A stretch of 25,556 nt of DNA, from contig RWJK01001147.1 in NCBI GenBank assembly GCA_004335835.1, forward strand, positions 9,116-34,671, read 5' to 3'. The translations under genes and the position numbers were made by a program. Below are positions 7,860 through 17,985 of the stretch, one piece after another (the stretch's first letter is position 1; each line of letters opens with the position of its first letter). This DNA comes from Scenedesmus sp. ARA3 (lineage: Eukaryota > Chlorophyta > Chlorophyceae > Sphaeropleales > Scenedesmaceae). The notes beneath the pieces are model-generated. The model saw nothing but the letters and a program-made list of their open reading frames with translations, was not told the origin of the DNA and made no database searches.

Positions 7860-10680
7860 ATGAAGCGCTGTGCTCTAGCAGCGGTGCTGCTGGTGCTGCT
7901 TGTGGCAGCTGGAACAGCATCGGCATCGAAGAAGGAGAAGAAGAAGGCCGCGGTCACACACAAGGTGACTGATGGTTCCAGACTCCTTCTGGCCCGGCTG
8001 TATCGTGCCTAGGCCTCATTGGGCTTGCATCATGGCTGATCGCAGGTCTTCTTTGACATCGAAATCGATGGCAAGCCAGCAGGTGCGTGGGCAGCACCCC
8101 AGCTGCAGAGACACACAGCTGTGCAGCAGCAACTGCCCAACCACCTGACTGCCTCTTCTGGCAGCGCGTTGGCTGTGCATCTGGCCTTGTTGATTGTCTG
8201 ATCTCCGTCAAAACTGCTCACAGCAATGTCTCTTGACTAGATCAGCAATAAGCCGGCATCATTCAGCAGTGTCTGGTGCTCACTGCACATACCTGGGCGC
8301 GTCACTGCAACAGTACCCCCCAGTAGTGCACCCTGCTTGCATTCATTTCATCCGCACCCCAGCAAGTGCCACCTGCCCGTGCAAAGTCCTATGACACATA
8401 ACCCTTTCACATTGCATCCCAGTGCTTCTCTGGGGCGATGTGCTGTGCAAGGCGCTTGAAAGGACCTGAGTAACGCCCCCGTGCACACCCGCCCCTTGCA
8501 ACATCCAAACCCTGCTCCCCTGCCACACCTATAAACCCTGCAGGCCGCGTCGTGATGGGTATGTTTGGTGATGCAGTGCCCAAGACGGCCGAGAACTTCC
8601 GCGCGCTGTGGACTCATCATTCATGTTGCCCTTCACTCCTCTCATGCAAACTCTGTTTTGGACCCCGCAGGCCGCATCGTGATGGGTCTGTTTGGTGATG
8701 TCGTGCCCAAGACCGTGGAGAACTTCCGCGCGTTGTGCACTCATCATTAATGTTGCCCTGCACTCCTCTCCTGCAAACTTGGTTTTGGACCCCGCAGGCC
8801 GCATCGTGATGGGTCTGTTTGGTGATGTCGTGCCCAAGACCGTCAAGAACTTCCGCGCGCTTTGCACTCATCATTCATGTTGCCCTTCATTGCTCTCCTG
8901 CAAACTCTGTTTTGGACCCCGCAGGCCGCATCGTGATGGGTCTGTTTGGTGATGTTGTGCCCAAGACCGTGGAGAACTTCCGCGCGCTGTGCACCGGCGA
9001 GAAGGGCACCGGCAAGTCGGGCAAGCCGCTGCACTACAAGGGCTCCATCTTCCACCGCGTGATCCCCCAGTTCATGCTGCAGGGCGGCGACTTCACACGG
9101 TGAGGGTTTAGCATGCAAGGATTTGAGGGTCCAGGGTTTGGGGGGCTGCAGCAAGCCTGGTGTTGGCTTGCTTTGCTGATGTGCGCGCACTTGTCGAAGC
9201 AGCGCACTCAATGCTGCTGTGCTATATTCTTGCAATCGCTGCATGCACTGTCAGTGCGTCTCTGCGACCACTGACGGGATTCTGCTGCCTGTGCCTTGTG
9301 CTGCTGCCTGCTGCAGCTTGGATGGCATTGGTGCATTGCACGCATTCAGGTGTTCTGGCTGTGGCTGTGCATCTGCTGACCATGTTTCTGCTGCCTGTGC
9401 GCCCTGTGCTGTTGCCTGCTGCAGCTCCGATGGCACTGGCGGCGAGAGCATCTACGGCGAGAAGTTCGCGGTGAGCACCTCAGCAGTGTGTTGGGTTTCT
9501 GATGTTTCGGTGCACACTCGTAGGGTGCATTTCTGCTAATTCCCTGCCAGTAGGCGTGCCAGAACATAGCAGCACAAGAAGCGGCGGCTGCAGCTCTGCA
9601 TTGGGTAGTCAGAAGGGCCCCAGCCACCTGTCCATGGCCAGAGATTGACTCACTGCCACCTGCAAACCTCTCACTGCACTTCCTGCAAACTCCTGTGCTC
9701 GCAGGACGAGAACTTCAAGCTGAAGCATATGGGCCAGGGTACCTGTCCATGGCCACATGCTGAAAACCTGCATGCCTGACAACCTCCTGCAAAACTCTCA
9801 CTGCACTTCCTGCAAACTCCTCTGCTTGCAGGACATGAACTTCAAGCTGAAGCTCAAGGGCCCGAGCTGACTCACAGCCTGCCTGGTGCTCTTTCCTGCT
9901 GCATTCGCCCCGTGCTTTGCTTTTGCAGGACGAGAACTTCAAGCTGAAGCACAAGGGCCCCGGCTACCTGTCCATGGCCAACGCGGGCCCCAACACCAAC
10001 GGCTCACAGTTCTTCATCACCACCGTGAAGACCGGATGGCTGGACGGCCGCCACGTGGTGTTCGGCAAGGGTGAGCAATGTGTATTTGCTTTGTTTGTGC
10101 AGTACCGGTGTGCAGCCCAAGCGTGCCTGTGCAGTGGTTGATGCAGTGATGCATACGTCATGCGGCCCGCCACGCGCGGTTGGTTTACAGCAGTGAATGC
10201 CAGTTGCTCTGGTCAGCTAGCAGCGGCGGTGCCTAGCGCTGGGCTGCTGAATGTTGCTGTAAAGAGTTCGGTATGTGCGAATTGTGGCATGTGATTTTGA
10301 GGTGTGCTGGGCATGCAGCCTTGTAAGCCGGAGCTTGCAGTGTCCTGGCAGCCTCGTGCATGCATTCCTGCAAGCATGCCATACACCAGCTGGCGCCCTG
10401 CATGCATGCGCTGCACACACCTGGCACCCATCCGGCATCGCCGCCTGTCCACACCACACCTCAACGCACCACCATCACTTGACAACATCCACCCACAACC
10501 CTGAACCCTGACAACCTCCTCAAAACCCTGAACCCTACGCCGAACCCTGCAATATCCTGAACCGCAGTGATTGAGGGCATGGATGTGGTTTACAAGGTGG
10601 AGGCTGTCGGCAGCGGCGGCGGCGCCACCAGCAAGAAGGTGGTCATCGCAGACAGCGGCGAGCTCACCGAGACCTCCTAA
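7860..10680 (+). CDS. Cyclophilin B-like peptidyl-prolyl cis-trans isomerase, secretory
   Basis: The enzyme turns Xaa-Pro peptide bonds between cis and trans and helps proteins fold. Six exons: 7860-7964, 8046-8082, 8925-9099, 9425-9470, 9929-10070 and 10568-10680. They total 618 nt, 205 residues plus TAA. Residues 1-22 form a signal peptide ([20 protein letters not shown]), followed by KKEKKKAA, as in ER cyclophilins. The domain shows [87 protein letters not shown] and [13 protein letters not shown]. The catalytic Arg, Phe, Gln, the NGSQFF set, Trp and His are all present. No KDEL-type tail is seen on the [13 protein letters not shown] end, so retention in the ER is uncertain. The start at 7860 is preceded by AAA and gives the signal peptide. 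Exons 3, 4 and 5 each have 5'-part copies in the preceding intron. Confidence 0.95.
8544..8924 (+). repeat. Three 127-base units copying the start of cyclophilin exon 3
   Basis: Copies of the first 70 or so bases of exon 3 begin at 8544, 8671 and 8798, and the real exon begins at 8925. All four steps are exactly 127 bases. Each unit is the coding part [20 protein letters not shown] plus about 55 bases of intron (TCATCATTCATGTTGCCC to GGACCCCGCAG). All acceptors are intact. Each copy leaves the coding sequence at GCAC, where the real exon continues with CGGCGAGAAG. Copy one differs most, so it may be the oldest. Confidence 0.95.
9317..9340 (+). repeat. 5'-part copy of cyclophilin exon 4
   Basis: CTGCTGCAG followed by CTTGGATGGCATTGG copies the acceptor and first bases of exon 4 (CTCCGATGGCACTGG at 9425), 108 bases upstream. 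The intron around it (CTGCCTGTGCC and so on) is copied too. The acceptor is intact. Confidence 0.75.
9616..9870 (+). repeat. 5'-part copies of cyclophilin exon 5
   Basis: Copies start at 9705 and 9832, and the real exon starts at 9929; the steps are 127 and 97 bases. Both keep GCAG and the frame of DENFKLKH or DMNFKLKL at first. The first then shifts frame and the second meets a TGA at GAGC-TGA. A remnant at 9616-9645 (CACCTGTCCATGGCCAGAG) shows a third, older unit. Confidence 0.9.
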
Positions 10681-10946
10681 ACGCTTCGAGCTCAGAACTC
10701 ACATCGCTGAGTTGAATGCGGTGGAGATGGAGATGGAGCGGAGGCGCCATTTGGACGACGGCTTGCAGAAGCAGCGGCAGCAGCAGCAGCGGCGGCATCA
10801 AGTGGTGGTGTGGATGGGCGGCAGGCAACCCATACTAACAACAGCGCCCTTGTTTTGGAAACCCTGGCACCCACCGCTGCTGCTGCTGCGGAGGACGCTG
10901 ACGTCGCCGCTGCTGCTGTTGCACACGCATGGTGCTGCTGCTGCAG
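10681..10946 (+). other. Cyclophilin 3' region before the second last exon
   Basis: After the stop at 10678-10680 there is no TGTAA signal before 10946. The stretch is rich in GCAGC/CTG repeats and ends in a CTG-run acceptor at 10941-10946. It is read as either 3' untranslated sequence or an intron, depending on splicing. Confidence 0.5.
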
Positions 10947-11134
10947 TGCTACGGGGCATGGAGGTGGTGTACAGCATAGAGAAGAAAGGGAGCTCAACAG
11001 GCAAGCTGAGCAGTACTGTGAAGATTGTGGATGCTGGGGAGCTGCCGCTGCTGCGGCACAGCAGGCCTGGGCTTGCAGGAAACGCGTCAGCAGCAGCTGA
11101 TGCGGAAGCAGCAGCTGAGGAGCAGCTGGACTGA
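10947..11134 (+). CDS. Alternative, diverged last exon of the cyclophilin gene
   Basis: This exon starts after CTGCTGCTGCAG and begins with the same two-base phase as the real last exon (TG completing a G at the end of exon 5). It reads VLRGMEVVYSIEKKGSSTGK, then a VKIVDAGELP-like strand, and ends in AAEEQLD and TGA at 11132-11134. The normal last exon reads [17 protein letters not shown] and so on to [13 protein letters not shown]. The two are alike as proteins but not at the DNA level, so this is an old duplication that has kept its frame. Joining it to exon 5 would give a 230-residue isoform with an acidic Ala-rich tail. Whether it is expressed is unknown. Confidence 0.7.
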
Positions 11135-11280
11135 TGCAGCAGCAGCAGCTGGATAAGCAGCAGCTGGTGTGGCCGGATGATGTGTGCGCGGATGTTTTGT
11201 TGTAGGGCAGATGGTGCTTGCTGCACGGTGCGTGACGTGAGTTGCGCGGTGTGTGCTGGGAACAGGCAAGCTGTGTGATC

Positions 11281-11285
11281 TGTAA
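11281..11285 (+). terminator. TGTAA polyadenylation signal of the cyclophilin gene
   Basis: TGTAA is the usual 3'-end signal in green algae. This is the first after the stop at 10680, and it lies beyond the second last exon, so one 3' end could serve both isoforms. Confidence 0.55.
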
Positions 11286-11877
11286 CCTTTGTGTAGCACT
11301 GGACGGTCATGGCTGTGGCCTTCAAAGCGTTGATGCTGACATGGCTAGTGAGGTGTGGCGCCTCCTTGGCACGACGCAGCAGACAGAGTCGACTACAGCT
11401 GCAGCGCAGTGCAACACAGCAGGCAGAGTTGACTGCAGCTGCAGTGCGGTGCAGTGCTGCACCTTGAAAATTGCCCAGTAGGCTTGCCACGGTATCTCAC
11501 ACGGTGCACTTTGCCCGAGTAACTTATCCTGTATAATGTCGTGCAGCAGCGCCGAAAGAAGCAGCCGTTGACGTGATTGATGTGCTTGGTGTGGTCAGTT
11601 CAAATTTGCTGCAAAAACAAGCTGAGGCAGCAGCACAGAAAATCAATTACTGAGTATAAAAGCAATCAGTCAGGCCAAATGCAGCATTTTCAGCGCTGAT
11701 CGGCCACGCCACGTAAAACCACCTGAAGCGCAAAGCCACGATGTTGCTGCCACTGCATAGGCCAGCGCTGGGCACTGGATCTTTCCTTTCCTGGTGTTGC
11801 AGTGCGCACACCAGTGACCTGCTTTAAACAGCCCCCACCCAGCTTTCTCTGAGCTCTTTCAAAGCAGCTTCTTCAAG
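11286..11877 (+). promoter_or_regulatory. eIF4A promoter and 5' untranslated region
   Basis: TATAAAAG begins at 11655 (GAGTATAAAAGCAATC) and is a convincing TATA box 223 bases before the ATG at 11878, which suggests a leader of roughly 190 bases. No other element was recognised; the left part may still belong to the 3' flank of the cyclophilin gene. Confidence 0.55.
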
Positions 11878-14800
11878 ATGACTACCGAGACCGCATACGA
11901 TGCAAAGGCCTATGATGACAAGATGAAGGAGTAGTGAGCACCCTCGACCGCTCCAGATAGGGCCAGCAGGGCAGCCATGGTAGACGGTTCTGCTGGTGTC
12001 AAATGGGCGGCGAGAGCTCGGGACGCCCTCAGGCCAGGCTTAAATGCATCTGTACTTTTCAGATTGCTTCTGGCTTGGACCGTGCAGCGTGCGGACGCCC
12101 GTGCTTGCGCCAGTGCGCTGCCCAGCAGATGGAGCGCTCACACGCCCGCCATGTCCTGCCTCTGCTTGTGCTCTGCAGCATGGGCGCCGCCCAGGGTGGT
12201 GAGGGCGAGACTTTCTTCACCGAGTGGGAGGAGACCTTCGAGTCCTTCGACCAGATGGGCCTGCACGAGAACCTGCTGCGTGGTATCTACGCCTATGGTG
12301 AGCCTTTGCAGGCTGCTGCAGCTGATCCCGCAGGGTTGCACCCAGGCAGCAGTAGGTGCAGCTGCTGCATGGTCAGTGGCGCTGGCTGGGGGCCTGCAGA
12401 GGCCAGCAGCAGCGCAGGCAGGCAGAAACAACAGCAGCAGCGTCAGTACCTGCCACAGCAGCAGGCTGTCCTGCAAGGTGCTTGCTGCAGCTCAACCGCC
12501 AGGCCCCATCCATTAAACAGGTTCCCGGGATGCAAGTCAACAGCAGTGTTTCTGCTTCAGCCAGCCACAGCCAGTGCAGCTGCGGGGAGGGGCAGGCAGC
12601 TGCTCAGGCTGCTGCAATGACCCTGTGCAGGGCAGCTGAGCACTGCAAGGGCCATGCTTTTGCATGCATTCGTGCGTGCATGCTTGAATCTTATGTTTCA
12701 AAGGCATGCAACGTAAGGGGCCTCTGTGCAGCAACTGCTGCCACGGCTTGCACTGGCAGTAATAATCGCGCTCCTGCAAGCGAGGATGCTGCTGCCAGTG
12801 CATACAACATCGCAAAGGAGCAGTAGCATAGCCAGCGGCAACACCGCTGCCACCATCAGCAGCAGCAGAAGCAGCTGCAGCAGCAGAATGGAAGGACGGC
12901 CATAGGAGCGTGCAGTAACATGTGCACAATACCTAGTTGTATTTGCTGTGCATCCTATCAGGCTGTTGCCGGGCAGCACACATGCACAATGCATGCATGC
13001 ATGGCACTGGGCGCATTGTCTTGGCTGTGCCTCATTCTCCCTGCAAGCTGCATGCAACTCAAAGCACAAGCAGCAGGAGCCACAAGAAGTGTTGGCACAC
13101 TTCACGCAGCCTGCGTGCAGTGCCTCAACACTTCTGGCGCCCCCCGCTGCTGTTGCTGCACCGTCCCACCTCTGCCGCACCACCTTTATATTGCTCACCA
13201 CAACCCCGGCGGCACTGCTCCTTCTTATCTTATGATTCCCCACCACGCTGCACTCACCCTGCTGCTGCTGCTGCCCCCAGGTTTTGAGAAGCCCTCTGCC
13301 ATCCAGCAGAAGGGTATCGTGCCCTTCACCAAGAACCTGGACGTGATCCAGCAGGCGCAGTCCGGCACGGGCAAGACCGCCACCTTCTGCGCAGGTGCGG
13401 ATCAAGTGGGCAGGCTGTTGTATAGTAGCATTGAAGCAGCAGCAGCATGGCAGCGACAGCAGCAGCGGTATGTTGTGGGCAAGACCGCCACCTTCTGCGC
13501 AGGTGCAGCATGTGGCAGGGCTGGCATGTAGAGTACGTATGTGTTGCAGCAGCATTGATGCAGCAGCAGCAGAGTGTGAACACGCGGCAGCTGCAGCAGC
13601 AGTTGCAGCAGACGTAGGGTATGGGCAACACCGCCACCTTTTTTTCTGGTGCAGCATGCGGGCAGGCATCGTTGCAGCAGTAGCACTTTGAGCAGCAGCA
13701 ACAGCAGCAGCCATGCACGTACCGTCGGGGTAAAGGGATGTCAGCAGCAGCAGCAGTTGCAGCATGAGAGGTGGAAGCAGGTGCAGCGGTCATTGGCGCT
13801 GGCTGACGCCTTCCAGCAGCAGTGGCAGCCTTGCGCTGCATGGCAGATGTGGACGTGTTGTATCAGCAGGCTTGGTCAACAGCAGGAGTAAAAGATACTG
13901 ACAAACGGCACCAGCAGCTGCTTGGTCAGTTTTGGCTGGGGCCCCTTATGCTGGCTGGGCATCAAGCAGCAGGACCCAATTTGCTGCTCACTGCAGCATT
14001 CAAAACAGCAGTTGCTGCAGCAGCAGTAGCCGTGCGAGCCGTGCAGCACAGATCAGCGGTTGACATAGATGCATGCAACACCGGCTACGTAAACCACGGC
14101 GCCATCAGCATTAGCAGGCGCAGCAGCAGCAGCAGCAGCTGAGCGAGCAGCACAGCATGTGGTGGCTGGGATGCCACTGCGCAACAGGCCACCATCAAGC
14201 GAGGCTTGAGTTTCTGCTTGATTGCAACTTGCCCATGGCAGCAACACGTTACCTTCTGAACTGCTGCAGGCATCCTGAACAACCTGGACTACAACCTGCT
14301 TGAGTGCCAGGGCCTGGTGCTGGCCCCCACTCGCGAGCTGGCGCAGCAGATCGAGAAGGTCATGCGCGCCCTGGGCGACTACCTGCAGGTGCGCGGCTGA
14401 GCAGGGGTTCTGGGATGCAGTGTTCAGGGTTCAGCGGGTGATAGTCAGGGTTCAATGTAACGTGCTGGTGTGGCTGATACGTATGTGTCAGGAACATGTG
14501 CTGCCTGCGGGTGGCAAGAGCAGCTCTTGGCAGGCTGCGGTGATGCAGGTTTGCTGCGGTTTGGCATGCGATCAGTGCCAAACTGCTTCATCTTGCTTCA
14601 CGGCGACTGCGTTGCTGAGCAGTCGTGTCTGCTTATCTGCGCTTGCAGGTCAAGTGCCACGCCTGCGTGGGTGGCACTAGCGTGCGTGAGGACACCCGCA
14701 TCCTCAGCGCAGGTGGGCTGAGAGCTGTATGACATGCTGGAGTGAAGCAGCTGTGTGTAGGAAGTTGCTCGTTCTCAGCAGGCAGCAGATGGTCCTTTTC

Positions 14801-17005
14801 ATATGAAAACATGCAGCAGAAGCAGCAGCAGCGGAAGGTCAGATACGTTGATCGGAGGTTGTTTCTGTTACCCTGCATGCACGTGGCTGACTAACTTGTG
14901 TATTTTTCATCTGCAGGTGTGCACGTGGTGGTGGGCACCCCTGGCCGCGTGTTCGACATGCTTCGCCGCCGCTGCCTGCGCGCGGACAGCATCAAGATGT
15001 TTGTGCTGGACGAGGCCGACGAGATGCTCTCCCGCGGCTTCAAGGACCAGATCTATGACATCTTCCAGCTGCTGCCCCCCAAGCTGCAGGTGTGCAGCCA
15101 ATATCTGTACATGATTGTGTGGTCTTGCTTTCAGCTCAGCAGTTGACTGGTGGCAGCAGATGCGGTCAGCAGTGTCAACATCGGATTGATGCTCGAGCAT
15201 GTTGTTTCCTCTGCTCAGTGTAAGGATCCTGTACACACTGCTGCTTGCTGGTGTGCTGCTCAATGCTAAGCATTGTTCTTGATTGTTATTTCATCGTGCC
15301 CGCAGGTCGGTGTGTTCTCCGCCACCCTGCCCCCTGAAGCGCTGGAGATCACCCGCAAGTTCATGAACAAGCCGGTGAGTGTGAACTTCTGGTTGTGAAC
15401 TTGTTCATGCCTGCCCGGCACTTCACGGTGGGAACTGCCAGCAGTATGATGTATGTGCACCAGTGCTGCCCCAGCAAAGTACCCCTTCAGACCCCAATCA
15501 CCGCCCCTGCATGTCTCTGCCATGCAACATGTTATTTAACACATCATGTAACGCCCCGCAGGTGCGCATTCTGGTCAAGCGTGACGAGCTGACCCTGGAG
15601 GGCATCAAGCAGTTCTACGTCAACGTGGAGAAGGAGGACTGGAAGCTGGACACGCTGTGCGACCTGTACGAGACCCTGGCCATCACGCAGTCCGTCATCT
15701 TCGCAAACACCCGCCGCAAGGTACGCCGCTTGCTTTTATTGGTGTTTTCGTGATTGTTGTTAGAGCATGTCAAGCATGTACGAGACCCTGGCCATCACGC
15801 AGTCCGTCATCTTCGCAAACACCCGGCGCAAGGTACGCATTTCAAGTCTTGCACATGCATTTCAACTCTTGTCACCGCATCACCCGCGTTTCTTTTCGTT
15901 GCAGTTGTTGGTTCTGCCCCCAGGCGCGTTTCCTGCAAGTTCCTGCAAGCCTGCATCTCGTTTTGTCAGTTCCTGCTGACGCCCTGCCACCATATTAATT
16001 TTGTCCGTTACTTTCTTGTGGTCCGCAGGTGGACTGGCTGACTGACAAGATGCGCGAGCGCGACCACACTGTGTCTGCCACGCACGGTGACATGGACCAG
16101 AACACGCGCGACGTGATCATGCGCGAGTTCCGCTCCGGCTCCTCCCGTGTGCTGATCACCACAGACCTGCTGGCCCGCGGCATCGACGTGCAGCAGGTGA
16201 GGGTTGGGCACATTTTTTTCTCGCAGTGACGGCAAGGGCTACAGGTGGATTTGTGGCAATTTGCGCAGCTGGTTGGTGCGGCTGATAGCGATTGCGGCAA
16301 GCACTGCTGTGTGCTGATCACCACACACGTACTCTCCTGCGGCATTAGCGCGCAGCAGGGGCGGAAAAAAAATCAACTGCACCATTCCCCAACACATACA
16401 ACTGTTACTAACACATCACTTCTGCACGTCTGTAACCTGTTATTTATTGCAGGTGTCCCTGGTCATCAACTACGACCTGCCCACGCAGCCGGAGAACTAC
16501 CTGCACCGCATCGGTCGCTCCGGCCGTTTCGGCCGCAAGGGTGTTGCCATCAACTTCGTCACCCGCGACGACGAGCGCATGCTGCAGGTGCGTGTTGTGC
16601 TGCTCAAGACATTGTTTTGGTGTTTCTCTGGTGTTTCCGTGTAATCTGGAACCGCGTGTTTGCATCTTATTGGGCCGCAAAGGCGTTGCCCACAACTTTA
16701 TCATCTGCGACCACAAGCACATGCTGCGGGCGCGGCTGCTACAACACTGCCGCCGGGCGTTGCCTCTGTCATTAATGTGCAAACCACTTACCCTCTTGTT
16801 TGGTGCTTTGTCATTTCATCCTTGCAGGACATCCAGCGCTTCTACAACACCGTCATTGAGGAGCTGCCCTCACTTCACACATTCACAGATAAGTAATACT
16901 CACAGTCGATGTTGTTTTCGCCCATTTTCATGCTTGCAGGACATCCAGCGCTTCTACAACACCGTCATCGAGGAGCTGCCCTCCAACGTGGCTGACCTCA
17001 TCTAA
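11878..17005 (+). CDS. EIF4A: Eukaryotic initiation factor 4A (DEAD-box RNA helicase)
   Basis: eIF4A is the ATP-dependent RNA helicase of the cap-binding complex that unwinds mRNA leaders in the cytoplasm. Eleven exons: 11878-11933, 12179-12297, 13281-13394, 14270-14388, 14649-14712, 14917-15089, 15306-15374, 15562-15720, 16029-16196, 16453-16587 and 16940-17005. They total 1242 nt, 413 residues plus TAA, the normal length. Motifs in order: Q motif [19 protein letters not shown], Ia APTRELAQQ, Ib [49 protein letters not shown] and [15 protein letters not shown]; the end NVADLI is typical. The N-terminus [18 protein letters not shown] resembles plant forms. The first donor is unusual: retention of intron 1 puts TAG straight after MKE. 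Exons 3, 8, 9, 10 and 11 have partial copies in flanking introns. Confidence 0.97.
13477..13653 (+). repeat. 3'-part copies of eIF4A exon 3 (motif I end)
   Basis: The end of exon 3 (GKTATFCAG, donor after 13394) is copied at 13477-13502, 108 bases later with donor CAG|GTGCAG intact. A degraded copy follows at 13618-13648, where CACCTTCTGCGC has become CACCTTTTTTTC. Intron sequence with CAGCAG runs and GTGCAGCATG is copied along. Confidence 0.85.
15776..15832 (+). repeat. 3'-part copy of eIF4A exon 8, donor intact
   Basis: Nearly identical to the last 57 bases of exon 8 ([18 protein letters not shown], helicase motif IV), with donor AAG|GTACGC 112 bases after the real one at 15720. Reading through from the real exon meets a TGA before the copy. 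One of the youngest copies in the window. Confidence 0.95.
16305..16358 (+). repeat. 3'-part copy of eIF4A exon 9, dead donor
   Basis: Copies the motif V region ([16 protein letters not shown] against [16 protein letters not shown]), 162 bases after the real donor. The donor CAG|GTGAGG has become CAG|GGGCGG and is dead. Confidence 0.9.
16672..16739 (+). repeat. 3'-part copy of eIF4A exon 10, donor degraded
   Basis: Copies [18 protein letters not shown] (here [18 protein letters not shown]), 152 bases after the real donor. CTGCAG|GTGCGT has become CTGCGG|GCGCGG, so the GT is lost. Confidence 0.9.
16828..16896 (+). repeat. 5'-part copy of the eIF4A last exon, acceptor intact, own stop
   Basis: Follows TTGCAG and repeats [15 protein letters not shown] of the last exon, exactly 112 bases before it (16828 against 16940). 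It then diverges to LHTFTDK and a TAA at 16894-16896. If this acceptor were used, the conserved end SNVADLI would be replaced by SLHTFTDK. Confidence 0.9.
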
Positions 17006-17956
17006 GCAGCTGCGGCCAGCAGCAGCAGCAGCACCCGGCAGCAGCAGCGGCGGCGGCTGGCACAGCCATTCGCTTGGCCTGGCTGCTGCGTTCGGCGTGC
17101 TCTGCTTCCTGCATGCACCAGCGGCAGCAGCAGCCTGAGCAGGGCGGCAGGGGATGGGTGCGGCTGTAGCAAGGCTGGGTGGTGCTGCGTGGCTTGATGC
17201 GTGTGTGTATGCGCGTGCAGGTTTGTGTTGAAGCTGGGTGGAGTGGTGGCTGCTGCAGTAGCAGCAGGTGGATTGAGGGTGTTAAGGCATGCTTTGATTC
17301 AAGCGTGCTTGATGCCTTTGGCTGCACTGCAGGCGGTGTGTTGAGAGGTGTTGCGCACCAGCAGCAGCGGCAGTGATTGGCTGCGCTGCTGCTGCTTGTG
17401 CAGTGAGTTGTGCGGGGTGCAGGCGAGGAGCTTGTGTTTGCCTGGTTGCAGTGTGCAACAGGCGTGCTGCTCCTGACAGCAGCAGCGCAGTATCTTGGCT
17501 GATGCTTGTGTGATGTGGTGTGACAGACGAGCTCCCTGGCCGGCTGTCTACTGCTCATATGGGTTTCAGCAAGTGCTGTGTTATGCAGGAGAGACGTGAG
17601 TGTGCGTTGGATTCAATGAAAGGGCGTTACTCATCTGCCATGTGTTAGCTTGCTCGAAGCAGCAGGTACGCAGGTATGCAGCTGCAAGCGCGCTTTTGAG
17701 GCTCATTTTGCTGCAAGGGCGTCGTTTGAAGCTCGTTTGCAATGATTAGGAGTTGTGTGTGCAGCGTGCTTCAATTGATTGGGCGCTGCGGCGTTTCAGG
17801 TGCTTTGTAGAGCTTGGCGCGGCGCGCTTTGTCCTTGAGTGCGCACTGTTACAGTGGCAGCACACGACTGCAGCTCACTCTTGATTGGTAACATGTCAAA
17901 CACATGATGGCAGCTTGGCTGCGATAGGCCCAGAGGTACTTCCCCACACATACATC

Positions 17957-17985
17957 TTTTCCATGCTAGACTGTCCATCTTAACA
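17957..17985. repeat. Short copy of a dispersed repeat
   Basis: CCATGCTAGACTGTCCATCTT matches the segment at 21885-21911, in the same orientation on the plus strand. It seems to be a fragment of the element described at 19070. Confidence 0.6.

Noticed and set aside
8544..8924. Extra cyclophilin genes or exons encoding repeated domains
   Set aside because: Each copy has an acceptor but no donor and breaks off after about 70 bases, so it cannot add a full exon.
12698..13765. A 355-codon minus-strand open frame across eIF4A exon 3
   Set aside because: It is antisense to a certain eIF4A exon and rich in Leu/Ala/Cys from CTG repeats; a shadow.
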